64,000 bases of DNA from Siphonodentalium dalli (GCA_032622095.1 CP136065.1:97289343-97353342), one strand, 5' to 3'; positions 11,013 to 22,260 are shown, numbered from the stretch's first letter. Translations and numbers: made by a program. Notes: generated from the sequence alone by a model not told the origin.

Positions 11013-13397
11013 GCCCACACACACACACTTTGGTCAAAATGTTTAGCAATTGGAAATTTCATGCCTGACAACAACATTAATCGTACACTATATATAGGTT
11101 TCAATTGTTTGAATTTCTAACTAGTAAGGAATGTGTTGTTTTAGACAAACTGCAGCAACCAAAATGGCAATCAGTTGGAAAATCACAACTTTAGGGGCGT
11201 CAGGTTAGAAATTTCGAACTGTTGGAATATTTGAGATACCAATTGGAAAGTTTAAATCCAACGGGTGGGGTGGACATGGCATTTCGCAAACATGGAAGTT
11301 TGCCCGGTTCAATTAAGGGGCGGGTGCAGAGACCAACTAGCCACCCCCGAGCCTCATCGAATGTAGGATATAGTCAATTATCAGCTGTGTATGTGACCTA
11401 TAGATAATATATATTATAAAATTGTATTAACCACGAATTAAACTTTTGATAAGAATTATGGCCTAGCTCAAAGCTCACAATCTCCTCTATGTTATTCAAT
11501 ATGTGTGTGGGGAGATGGGGTAAATCAATTAATGTATTGATTCTTTCCTCTTTCCAAATTGCCGTCGGCTGTTTACAAAGCAGATATGTCATATAGGAAA
11601 GGTAACACACACACTCTTTATCAAAATATGTTTTAGAAAAAGTGACAATTTGCTATAGAGAATATTATTGGTATTGAGTGTATGCCCACGCCCATATGTC
11701 GTGATTTTCCAAATTTTTGTCATGTTTTTTTTTTTGCAGGGGTGAAAAGACCATTGTACAGCATACTGTATATATGATATACACACCGTAACGATGATAC
11801 CCCTTGATGCGAGTGTGCTAATGAAAACGTAGTTTAAACATATTTATTTGTCTAATTTATATAACACATGATATGACACATACATTGTTTATACAGACAA
11901 CGGGATTGGAGGACAAGTGCTGACTCACTTATGGGTACCCCCCTCTCCCATATGAAAACGTAGCTATATATATATCCAGTGTATGACAGCCGCATAAAAC
12001 ATCTGCATAAAAATAATTAAAAAGTTACTCTAACAAATATTTTTCATTTCGCTTTGAATCGAAAAATGACCTATGTGTGTCCTGATGACATCGCCGATTT
12101 ATTTTGATTATTGCTACACGTAGAGAGTGGTGGTCGATAATACACGTGTTATGTCGGCTCACATAACAAAAATCGCCGCCTGATCATTGCTCTCAGTGAA
12201 TTAACTCGGCGTAAATGCATGGTCGCAGTCATACAGATGTATATCTATCGGTTGGCATACCATGGATATATATATGTAACTACGTTTTCATTAGCACACT
12301 CGCATTAAGGGGTGTCATCGTTACGGGTGTGTATATCATATATACAGTATGCTGTACAATGGTCATCCCACCCCTGCAAAAAAAAACATGACAAACATTT
12401 GGACAGCCTTGAAAATCACGACATGGGCGTGGGCATTTAATGTCCAAAAAGCACCACGTGATAATGTTCCAACCATTTCGAATAGGATAATATTGTCACT
12501 GGACGCATTGCTTCCGAAATGTCAGCAACGAAAAGAAATCCTAATTTTTCTAATCATGAACTGGAGGCACTAACAGAAGCTGTCCATGCAAATAAAGATG
12601 TTTTGTTTTCTGTCCCTAAATAGCCTTTGTCGTCGTAGATCTCTCCGTAATTGCAAAATAACATAGGCCGCCATATTTGTGATCGTTATGCCACTTATCG
12701 CGTGGGTCTTAACTTTAAGATTATCTTAAGACACCTCACACCAGTCTTAAAGTTAAGACCAAAGTTAAGACCATCTTAAGTTAAGACCTTGTTCGTGAAA
12801 CGCACTTATGACTGAAGTTTGAACTTTTGACCATCTTAAGTCCCAACTATGTCATAAGTTGCTTTCATGAAACAGGGCCCTGGCTGCTTGGGTAAGCCGC
12901 TCTATTGAAGCACCTGTAAAATGGCAGCAGGCACAAGACTGGGCAGCTGGGGTAATAAATGAACCGCTTACGGTCCGCTGACACTGGAGATAAGCTCTAT
13001 ATAAGCACCATTATTTTATACATACTATGACAAATGAAAACCTAATCATGTCGTAGAACTTAGAACAGGTGGAACCCCAATTTTTCTTCACCACGAAACA
13101 AGAGCGTTCCTATTAAGTCCACACCTAACTGTTTAAGTTTACCTAACTTCTCCGAGTATAATTTAATCATAAGCTGTCAATCCACAGAATACTATAAAAC
13201 CATTGGTCGTCACCTAGTTAGCCATTAAAGTGATTTTTCGATAACCTAAATTTATTGATTACTTCTGCTATTGAAATGATAGCACTCATAGTAACAACGT
13301 GCCATATGACCACGCATATATACTGCCTGCCTAAAATGTACATGAAAACTATTCGATACTTTTTGCGATATAAGCGGGGATTCAGATGCTGCATAAA

Positions 13398-13576
13398 CAC
13401 CCGATCCGCATAGACTTATCAGATATAAATACGTAATGACGGAAATTCTTTACCATCTATAGATACGTAAGTGTGGACCGTATACGCCTATCGAGCCCAC
13501 TATTACTATTTATATCTCTTAATGATGGTCTGATCACGGGCCCACCATTATGACATATAGAACACTAATTGTAACC
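13398..13576 (+). repeat. Dispersed repeat, almost identical inverted copy at 40797-40972
   Basis: From CACCCGATCCGCATAGACTT to ACACTAATTGTA the two copies differ at a single base that I can see (GATGGTCTGATC here against GATGATCTGATC in the other after reversing). Such identity over 27 kb implies a recent copy or conversion event. No terminal repeats were recognised. Confidence 0.85.
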
Positions 13577-13902
13577 TTATCCAGAGTCCATTATGTTTAT
13601 CTATAAAACTGTAATAAAACCCAACGGATAGTTTTGTGTGTATAGCGTTTATGGTCATTGCCTTGTGTGTGTAGGGGTGGGCAATATCGGCATCTCTATG
13701 CATTGAAGTGTGCATATCTATACTAGTTAAAGACTGGGTATGAGGTATAAACGAATCGATGCATGGATGTTTTTAAATGAATGGTTGAAAAGGACCCGTT
13801 TTGAGTACACGTCTTAAATTGATATACAGTACCAATATCGACATCAAATTAAAAAAAAATGTTGCGTATTTCCATGAAATCTTACGCGTGTATGCTTCCC
13901 AA

Positions 13903-14631
13903 TCTCCTATATATTTTGAAGACCTCTGTATTTCTGTCTGTATGTCTGTATGTCTGTATGTATGTATGTCATTTATACAAATCTACGATTCTCGACCGAT
14001 CGGGACGAAACTTGGTACGTGTGTGTAGTTTGACCAGGCGGTCGTCGTTGTCGTATTGGCGAGCCCGTGCGACGCCCGCTTCACGCATGCGCAGACGAGA
14101 TCTCGGAGACGGGTGGAGCTATCGACTTGAAATTTTCTACGTGAATGTATCTTGCCCCGGATACGAATTTTATCGGGTCGCCGAGCCCGTGCGACGCCAG
14201 CTTCGCGCATGCGCAGACGTGATCTCGGAAACGGGTGGAGCTATCGACTTGAAATTTGGTATGTGAATGTATATTGCCCCGGATACGAATTTTATCGGGT
14301 CGCCGAGCCAGTGCGACGTCAGCTTCGCGCATGCGCAGACGAGATATCGGAAACGGGCGGAGCTATCGACTTGAAATTTGGTATGTGAATGTATTTGCCC
14401 CGGATACGAATATTATCGGGTCGCCGAGCCCGTGCGACGCCAGCTTCGCGCATGCGCAGACCAGATCTCGGAAACGGGTAGAGCTATCGACTTGAAATTT
14501 GGTTTTTGAATAGCCCGGACCATCGACGTATATTGTATAGATCGATGCCCGGACAACGTCGGGCTGGGTAGAGCTATCGACTTGAAATTTGGTTTTTGAA
14601 TTGCCCGGACAACGTCGGGCTCATCGGCTAG
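13903..14631 (+). mobile_element. Non-autonomous Helitron-like element 1
   Basis: The left end TCTCCTATATATTTTG is preceded by A. The right end has a hairpin, CCCGGACAACGTCGGG (14604-14619), then CTAG at 14628-14631. Known of Helitrons: they start with TC, end with a hairpin followed by CTRR, and insert between A and T without target duplication. Inside are TCTG/TATG simple repeats and about four copies of a 122-bp unit. The 3' hairpin is also present as an internal duplicate at 14548-14563. There is no Rep/helicase coding sequence. Confidence 0.75.
14061..14540 (+). repeat. 122-bp tandem repeat, about 4 copies, inside Helitron 1
   Basis: GAGCCCGTGCGACGCC or a close variant begins units at 14061, 14183, 14305 and 14426. 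Each unit holds CGCGCATGCGCAGAC and ACTTGAAATTTGGT. The units are GC-rich compared with their surroundings. The long frames on both strands come from the repeat and are not genes. Confidence 0.9.
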
Positions 14632-15270
14632 TCTATTATATATGTTGGGAAATTTGTCTCTGTGTGTGTATGTCTGTCTGTCTGTTCGCGATGGACTCGA
14701 AAACGGCCGAACCGATTTCGATGAAACTTGGTATGTGGGGGTACTTTCGGCCGGGGAGTGGCATGGGCCTATTAATTTGCCCGTGAGACGTGACCTTGAC
14801 CTTGAAATCGGGTCATTTCCAGGTCGAACGCCCGAGTATCACGTGATTTCGATGAAAATTAGTGTCTGGGGATACTTTCGTATGGGGAGTATCATAAGCC
14901 TATTCGTTTGCCCGTGCGACGTGACCTTGACCTTGAAATCGGGTCAATTCCAGATCAAATCGCGAATTTTTATGGAATTTTGACGGAATTTGATACATAT
15001 GGTAACTTTTTTCCACTGGGTGTTTTGGACGGGTCAAATCGTGACCCCGACCTGACATTGACCTTCAAAATTATCAATTCGTGGTCAAATCGGGTAAAAC
15101 CGGATGGAGGTACTTTTGTCGGGTACTTTTGCCTGGGCAGTGTTTTGGACGGGTCAAATCGTGACCCCATCTGACCTTGACCTTCAAAATGGACAATTCA
15201 AGGTCAAATCGCGCAATTCGCCGAAAAGCAGAGGGGAAACAGCCCGGACGAAGTCGGGTCCACCTGCTAG
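14632..15270 (+). mobile_element. Non-autonomous Helitron-like element 2, joined head to tail
   Basis: It begins TCTATTATATATG directly after the CTAG of element 1, and ends with hairpin CCCGGACGAAGTCGGG (15243-15258), then CTAG (15267-15270) followed by T. Near the start it has TCTGTCTG repeats and the sequence GAAAACGGCCGAACCGATTT. The middle contains worn tandem units with GTGACCTTGACCTTGAAATC. Non-coding. Confidence 0.8.
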
Positions 15271-15382
15271 TTACGATATAAAATATGAGATTAAGGAACA
15301 CGGACAACAAAGATTAGTTCCATTCCTTATTCAAAAGTTGTACAAGGTAAAACAAAGGGTATTATATGGTGCCCACAATGTA

Positions 15383-16740
15383 CCCCCCCCCCCCCTACGC
15401 ACCCACCCCGATCCAAAAATGCCGTCATCCAGAGGGATTCAAATAGGGCACCAATGTAATTTCTCGGGCCCTTAACCGATTTAGGTCAAATAAAGGATGC
15501 TATAGTTTGCACCAAATCACTCTTTCCAAAAACCCCACCCTCATCCAAAAAAATGACCGCCGCCCAGATGAGTTCATATAGGGTACCCCTGTCATTTCTC
15601 GGCCTCGACCGATTTAGGTCAAACAAAGGGCGTTGTATAGTGGCTCCCAAGCCAATCTAAATATTTACCCCATGCAACCCCCGATTCAAAATGGCCGCTG
15701 TCCAGAAGAGTTCAAATATGGCACCCATGCCATTTCTCGGCCCCTTGACCAATCTAGGTCAAACAAAGTGTATTGTATGGTGACCCCATAGCGGTGTTGT
15801 AGGATGACTCACAAGCCTATCTAAATATGCACCTACCTGATATAAAATGGACGCCCTCCAGAGGGGTTCAAATAGGTAGGCCTACTCATGCATCGGTCCT
15901 TTGACCGGTATATGTCAAACAAAGGGTGTTGTAGAGTGGCCGCCTAGCCGATCTTAATATTCACACCACACCGATCCAAAATGGACGCCACCCGGATGGG
16001 TTCAAATATGGCATAGGTCCCTTGGCAGATTTATGTCAAATAAATAGCGTTCTAGGGTGTCCTACAATCAAATCTTTGCACTCACCTCGTTCACCCGACC
16101 CTAGTCTAAAATGGCCGCTGTCCAGATGGGTTCAAATTGGGCACCATGTCAACCCTAGACCCTTAATCGATTTAGGTTTCATAAACCTATATCCAATAAT
16201 AGGTTTTGTGTGGCCCTCTTTCTAATTAACCCGACGAACCCACTTCCATCTAAAATGGCCGCCATCCAATGGATATCAATTAGGGCACTCGTGCCATGTT
16301 TTTCGTTTAATGTCAAACAAATGGTGTTTTAGGATGACCCCTATCCGATCTAAATATTCACCCATGCATCCTGATCCAAAAATGGCCGCCGTCCAGTGGG
16401 GTTCAAATAGGCCACTCGCGCAATTTATTGGCCGATTTAGGTTAAACAAAGGGTGTAATTGTAGGGTGGCCCTAAGCCGATCTAAATATTCACCACACCA
16501 CGATCCAAAATGGCCGCCACCCAGAGGGTTTCAAATGGGGCATATATGCCGTTTATCGGCCCTTGACCGGTTTAGGTCAAATAAAGGGCATTGTTATGAG
16601 TTCCCATCAATGAACTCGTCATACATCACACACACCCCATCCCGATCCAAAATGTCCGCCGTCCAGAGGGGTTTGAATAGGGTGCCCATGCTATTTCTCG
16701 GCCCCTTGACCGATTTATGTCAAACAAAGTGTGTTGTATG
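15383..16740 (+). repeat. Degenerate tandem array, about 10 units of 130-160 bp
   Basis: Each unit has a core like GATCCAAAATGGCCGCC, then CCAGAGGGGTTCAAATAGGG, then CCCTTGACCGATTTAGGTCA and AACAAAGGGTGTTGTA. Cores are near 15411, 15545, 15685, 15845, 15973, 16105, 16247, 16374, 16503 and 16645. A further single unit lies at 16985-17040. The units are well diverged, so this is an old array. The open frames across it are repeat-derived. Confidence 0.8.
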
Positions 16741-16786
16741 ATGATCCACTTGTAGACCCAAATACAAGTGGGCGTTCCCATATATG

Positions 16787-16905
16787 GGAAAATAATTGCG
16801 CAAATGAATTGTGCTGAAGTGCAATTGATTGCGCTGCAGTCCAATTCAATTGCGCTTCATCAATTGCACTGAAGCGCAATTGAATTACGCTGAAACGCAA
16901 TTATT
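16787..16905. repeat. Cryptic repeat of AATTGCGCTGAAG words
   Basis: AATTGCGC and its reverse complement GCGCAATT alternate about every 13-25 bases, so the block is both tandem and locally palindromic. It separates the main array from its last stray unit. Confidence 0.7.
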
Positions 16906-17388
16906 AATATATGTGAATTTGGCCTCCCATAGTTACATTGTGCCCCCTTCCGCCTCCCACAAGGAACTGTTTTCACACCCCATAACCCTATCCCAATCCA
17001 AAAATTGCCGCCATCCAGGGGTTCAAATGGGCACCCATAGACTACCGTAAGCCGGAATCTAACGAGTGAAGAAAGTCTACCAGAATCAGTTATCGGCTTG
17101 CCATAATATTTATTTGAGACGTCATGGACGCTGGGTGAGCTTGTCAACATCAGAATCGGCGATTTGCCAGCTCACGTGATATGGATACTTGACATGTGTA
17201 GTCACGTGATTTCTCATTCGTACAAAATGGCCTTTTATACGTTTACCACGCTTCACAAATTAAATTCTTGTATTTCACTTCACATCGGACGCAAACAATC
17301 GTACTTGAAGAACCAGTCGATGTTTCAGGATCAAGAAATCGGAGTGTAAGTATTTGCTGTAGTCAATAACTCAATATGACAATAACTG

Positions 17389-17497
17389 GGAAGTCGGTAG
17401 TCCAACAAATTAGACGATTCGGATGTAAATTGTAAATGTCCAAATATGAAAATATATCTTAACCCGAATAGTCTAATTTGTTGGACTAGGAAGTCGG
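17389..17497. mobile_element. MITE with 9-bp target duplication (Mutator-like)
   Basis: The 91-bp element (17398-17488) has perfect 18-bp TIRs, TAGTCCAACAAATTAGAC, and looser pairing for several bases further in. It is flanked by direct repeats GGAAGTCGG at 17389-17397 and 17489-17497. A 9-bp target duplication is characteristic of Mutator-like transposons. It is too short to encode anything. Confidence 0.8.
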
Positions 17498-17563
17498 TAG
17501 CCAAGAGGTAGCGTATTGGTCTCTCGTGCTAGCGGACAGGGGATTGCAACTTGTGAAGTGGCG
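17489..17563 (+). pseudogene. tRNA-like sequence (degenerate tRNA or SINE head)
   Basis: TAGCCAAGAGG fits the pol III A box and GGGGATTGCAAC sits where a degraded B box would lie. Between them TCTCTCGTGCTAGCGG resembles an anticodon arm. The B box is not canonical (no GGTTCGA), so a working tRNA gene is unlikely. The MITE at 17398 inserted at its start. Confidence 0.35.
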
Positions 17564-17585
17564 AAAAATCAATACAACTTAGTCA

Positions 17586-17650
17586 GTGTCGGCGCACACG
17601 ATCTCGGCTGCCGGATAAATCGGGGACAACCGGGATCGTGTGCGCCCACA
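17586..17650. repeat. Hairpin with GCGCACACGATC arms
   Basis: GGCGCACACGATC on the left pairs with GATCGTGTGCGCC on the right across about 35 bases. The flanking GTGT and ACAC extend the arms. Likely a small foldback element. Confidence 0.65.
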
Positions 17651-17849
17651 CTTTGGGCCTGTTTTTGTCGGATTCGATTTAATCTGACCGATCAAACTGA
17701 GTTGATTTCACCTGGAAAATCCGGCTCGTGACAATGGCAACACGCATGTTTTGCTTGTTGCATGACCGTCACGTGGCCAAAACCTCATTCAAAATGTCAG
17801 AATAGTTAGCAGCAACCTCTATTCGAAAATAAATAAAGAATTCTGATCA

Positions 17850-20800
17850 ATCGACTCTTTGCATGACTAAATCCTTTGGCATGGGCTACAGGTCGTACCT
17901 TTGGTCAGATCTTCATGAAATTTGTCATGTATGCTAACAATGAGATGTAGATGGGAACGAGTCATTTTGGGGTCATTCGGCAAAAAAACATGGCCGCCAG
18001 CAGCCATCTTGAATTTTACTCTTTGCATGACTAAATTCTTTGGCACGGTCTACAGGTCCCTCATCCCTCATCTCTTTGTAACAAACATCATATGGTACTT
18101 TTGACTGACCTTTAGATTGGAGCCATCAAATTTTTTTGATATTTTATTGAAAAACATGGCCACCAGCAACCATCTTGGATTTTACTCTTTGTATGACTAA
18201 ATCCTTCGGCACACCCTACATGCCTTCTGCCTCATCGGATCGTCACCAAACTTCACAGGGATCTTCAGGGTGACCTCAGATAGGAGCCGTTATTTTTAGC
18301 TCAACTTACTTTGTAAGTTTGATCTATTGCCATGGGTTGTCGTGTGTGTGTCTGTCAACAATTTCCTTTTGCGCGGGCTACAGGTCGTACCTTTGGTCTG
18401 ATCTTTATGAAATTTGTCATGGATGTTAATAATGATGTGTAGATGGGAACGAGTCATTTTGGGGTCATTCCGCCAAAAACATGGCCGCCAGCAGCCATCT
18501 TGGATTTTACTCTTTGCATGACTAAATCCTTTGGCGCGGGCTACAGGTGGTACCTTTGGTCTGATCTTTATGAAATTTGTCATGAATGTTGTCATTGACA
18601 TGTAGATGGGAATGAGTCATTTTGGGGTCATTTGGCCAAAAAACATGGCTGCTGGCGGCCAGCTTGGATTTCAAAATTAAATCCATTGGCGCGGGCTACA
18701 GGTCATACTGTTCCTCTGATCATCATGAAATTTGTCATGTATGTTAATATTGACAAGTAATTTTTGGAGTCGTTCGGCCAAAAAACATGGCTGCCAGCAG
18801 CCATCTTGGAATTTGCTCTTTACATGACTAAATCCTTTGGCGCGGGCTACCGGTCATAGATTTTGTCGGATCTTCATGAAATTTGTCATGGATGTTAAAA
18901 ATTACATGTAGATGGGAACGAGTCGTTTTGGGGTCATTCGGCCAGAAAACATGGCCACCAGCAGCCATCTTGGATTTTGCTCTTTACATGACTAAATCCT
19001 TTGGCGCGGGCTACAGGTCGTAGCTTTTGTCGGATCTTCATGAAATTTGTCATGGATGTTAACAATGCCATGTAGATGGGAATGAGTGATTTTGGGTTTG
19101 TTCGGCCAAAAAAACATGGCAGCCACCGGCCATCTTGGATTTCAGAATTCAATCCATTACCACAGTCTACAGGTCGTATCTTTTTTCGGATCATTATGAA
19201 ATTTGAAATGGATGTTAATATTGACATATAGTTGGTATTGAGTTATGATGGGGTCAAAAAAACATGGCCGCCAGCAGCCATTTTGGATTTTACTCTTTGT
19301 ATGACTAAATCCTTTAGCATGGGCTACAGGTCGTACCTTTGGTCTGATCATCATGAAATTTGTCATGAATGTTAACATTGACATGTAGATGGGAACGAGT
19401 AATTTTGGGGTCATTCGGCCCAAAGCATGGCCGCCAGCAGCCATTTTGGATTTTACTCTTTGTATGACTAAATCCTTTAGCACGGCCTACAGGTCGTACC
19501 TTGGGTCGGATCATCATAAAATGTATCATGGATGTTAACAACGACATGCAGATGAGAACGAGTCATTTTGGGGTCATTCGGCAAAAAAACATGGCCGCCA
19601 GCTGCCATTTTGGATTTTACTCTTTGTATGACTAAATCCTTTAGCACGGGCTACAGGTCGTACCTTTAGTCTGATCATCATGAAATTTGTCATGGCTGTT
19701 AAAATTGGAATGTAAATGGGAACGAGTCATTTTCGGGTCATTCGGACAAACAACATTGCTGCCAGTGGCCATCTTGGATTTCAAAATTCAATCCATTAGC
19801 ACGGGCTACAGGTCGTACCTTTGGTCTGATCATCATGAAATTTGTCATTCATGAATGTTAACATTGACATGTAGATGGGAACGAGTAATTTTGGAGTCAT
19901 TCGGCAAAAAAAACATGGCTGCCAGCAGCCATCTTAGATTTACTCTTTGCATGACTAAATTCTTTGGTACGGCCTACAGGTCGTACCCTTGGTCGGATTA
20001 TCATAAAATGTCTCATAGCTATTGACATTGAAATGTAGATGGGAACGAGTCATTTTGGGTTCATTCGGGAAAAAAACATGGCCGCCAGTGGCCATCTTGG
20101 ATTTCAATATTCAATCCATTAGCACGGGCTACAGGTCGTACTGTTTGTCTGATCATCATGAAATTTGTCATGGATATTAATACTGACATGTAGATGGGAA
20201 ACAAGTAATTTTGGGGTTGTTCCACCAAAAAACATGGCCATCGGCTGCCATCTTAGATTTTACTCTTTGCATGACTGAATTCTTTGGCATGGCCTACAGG
20301 TTGTACCTTTGGTCGGATCATCATAAATTTTTTCATGGATGTTAACAATGACATGTAGATGGGAACGAGTCATTTTGGGGTCATTCGGCAAAAAAATATG
20401 GCCGCCAGCAGCCATTTTGGATTTTACTCTTTGTATGACTAAAATAAATCCTTTAGCACGGGCTACAGGTCGTACCTTTAGTCTGATCATCATGAAATTT
20501 GTCATGGCTGTTGAAATTGGAATGTAGATGGGAGTCATTTTGGGGTCATTCGGACAAACAACATGGCCACCAGCGGCCATCTTGGATTTCAAAATTCAAT
20601 CCATTAGGACGGGCTACAGGTCGTACCTTTGGTCCGATCTTTATGAAATTTGTCATGAATGTTGACATTGTCATGTAGATGGGAACGAGTTATTTTGGGG
20701 TCATTCGGCAAAAAACATGGCCACCAGCCACCATTTTGGATTTCAAAATTCAATCCATTGGCGCGGGCTACAGGTCATACTGCTTGTCTGATCATCATGA

Positions 20801-21060
20801 AATTTGTCAAGGATGTTAATATTGACATGTAGATGGGAACGAGTCATTTTGGGGTCATTCGGCCAAAAAAAATGGCCACCAGAAGCCATCTTGGATTTAA
20901 CTCTTTGCATGACTAAATCCTTTGGCGCGGCCTACAGGTCGTATCATTTGTCAGATCATCATGAAATTTGTACTGGATGTTAATAATGACATGTAAATGG
21001 GAACGAGTCTTTTTGGGATCATTTGGCCAGCGGCCATCTTAGATTTTACTCTTTGCATAA
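17850..21060 (-). repeat. Satellite array of about 163-bp monomers, about 19 copies
   Basis: The conserved core ACATGGCCGCCAGCAGCCAT recurs with spacings of about 142-166 bases (for example 17988, 18154, 18479, 18643, 18785, 18949, 19114, 19262, 19425, 19589). Other conserved parts are GGGCTACAGGTCGTACC, CATCATGAAATTTGTCATG and ACATGTAGATGGGAACGAGT. Units differ enough to show age but keep the same order. Minus-strand frames across several units are repeat artefacts. The strand here follows the AAGATGGC reading. Confidence 0.9.
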
Positions 21061-21061
21061 C

Positions 21062-21180
21062 TAGACCTTTCAACTTTCCACATTCCTAATCACTCCATTG
21101 ACTTTAACACATGAAATTATTCCCTTTCCAAGTTGAGCTACAGTGTCATTGACACTTTCATTCAAACTTCATATGGTTCT
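21062..21180 (-). repeat. End module of the satellite family
   Basis: CTTTCAACTTTCCACATTCC, then ATCACTCCATTGACT, then TTTCCAAGTTGAGCTACAG. The same ordered module adjoins the satellite copies at 27681-27810 and (inverted) 35979-36080 and 7258-7345, so the array appears to be part of a larger mobile unit with a defined end. Confidence 0.7.
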
Positions 21181-21800
21181 TTGGGGTGACCATCATGAAT
21201 TTTACGCTTTCCATGGTGAATCCTTTGGCACATCATGCAAGCCCTTATCCGATTGTCACCAAACTTAATATAGATCTTCAGTATGACAACCAGATCAGAG
21301 CCATAAAAAAATTTGTTTAAAAAATGGCCACCGTCTTGGAATTTAATCTGGATTATTGTGTACAAGGATTATTATTGTATGATTAGTGAAGGATTATTCA
21401 TAATTTTGTTTTCATTATCATTAAGGATCCTGGAACTCAAAGAGCTACATATATATATATATATGGATAATAATGTGAGGGACCAGAATTTGATCAAGAT
21501 ATTATCCCAGAGATAGCTGAAAACTGATAAGGTATACATAATGTCTATCATGATATGTGGATACAGTAATAGCCCGCCACTGGCGGCATTCGTCCCATGG
21601 CTTTGTTCGAAAAAGCAATTGCAACAGGTTCCGAGACACTTGTGCTGCATTTGCACCAAATTTCGGCAATAGTCAGAAACATGACAATTTTAATTTAATT
21701 TTTTGTTTTTCAATGAGTTAATTTTTTTGTTTTTCAAGGAGTTAATTGTGCCTTTTTAATTTTGTTTTTCAATTTTACCCGATTTGTTTTTGTTTTTCAA
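21180..21800. other. Diverged satellite flank and unassigned sequence
   Basis: 21180-21345 contains one more worn monomer. The piece around 21481-21540 (ATCAAGATATTAT ... GAAAACTGATAA) is homologous to 29385-29436, the sequence that received the PIF-like element. 21690-21800 is T-rich. No gene was seen. Confidence 0.45.
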
Positions 21801-21809
21801 TGAACCCGT

Positions 21810-22060
21810 CCATGACACTTCCCGTATTTAGCAAGTTTGAGCTCAATCGGTTCGAGTCTATAAAGGACACACACATATATATGACACTTCCCGTAGGTAG
21901 CAAGTTTGAGCTCAATCGGCATTCCCTGGAATTTCCCAGTAAATATTTAGCAAGTTTGAGCTCAATCGGTTCGAGTCTATAAAGGACACACTCATATATA
22001 TGACACTTCCCGTAGGTAGCAAGTTTGAGCTCAATCGGCATTCCCTGGAATTTCCCAGTC
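21810..22060. repeat. Tandem units ending TAGCAAGTTTGAGCTCAATC
   Basis: GACACTTCCCGTA and AGCAAGTTTGAGCTCAATCG recur four times, with GGCATTCCCTGGAATTTCCC twice. A worn further copy is at 22795-22825. In minus orientation this block leads to a Helitron-like 5' end near 22286. Confidence 0.7.
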
Positions 22061-22197
22061 ACCAACGCGGCGTAATTTTGGTACATATATAGAGACCAAT
22101 TGTCCATCGGCTGTCATGTGTAGTAAAGATGTCTTATAAGCCGACATTGCCGTGGGTATGCCCGTTCCTACACGCGTTTTCGATTCTATGAAGTACC

Positions 22198-22206
22198 CAC
22201 ATATAT

Positions 22207-22259
<53 letters not shown>

Positions 22260-22260
22260 C
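22198..22260. repeat. TA/CATA microsatellite
   Basis: Runs of (TA)n with interspersed CATA and CACA. A shorter related run is at 22845-22862, in the duplicated context that starts TACACGCGTTTTNGATTCTA. Confidence 0.9.

Larger units (their letters stand above)
9972..12877. mobile_element. 2.9 kb nested inverted-repeat element
   Basis: Outer arms (9972-10196 and 12639-12877) are inverted copies starting CCCTGTTTCATGAAAGCAAC and running to GCAATTACGGAGA. Inner arms (left 11680-11832 continued at 11952-11976; right 12263-12441) form a second inverted repeat. The left side has about 1.3 kb more than the right (10197-11650), including a copy of the 5765-5960 repeat and a 27-base poly-C, so it looks like an old palindromic element enlarged by insertion. 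The TIR style resembles PIF/Harbinger-type MITEs, but no clear target duplication was found and no transposase frame is visible. Confidence 0.7.

Noticed and set aside
10869-11120. Proline-rich frame
   Set aside because: It is driven by the poly-C run and is not a protein.
13859-14495. Overlapping Arg-rich frames on both strands
   Set aside because: They come from the 122-bp tandem repeat inside the Helitron-like element; both strands are open for the same reason.
18296-20592. Several minus-strand frames of 75-110 codons with recurring ATRSHLHVNVNIHDKF-like text
   Set aside because: They are the same 163-bp satellite translated again and again; frames break at unit borders and no domain is present.
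21560-21600. GCCCGCCACTGGCGGC as another Helitron 3' hairpin
   Set aside because: A hairpin is present, but no CTRR-T follows at the right place on either strand.
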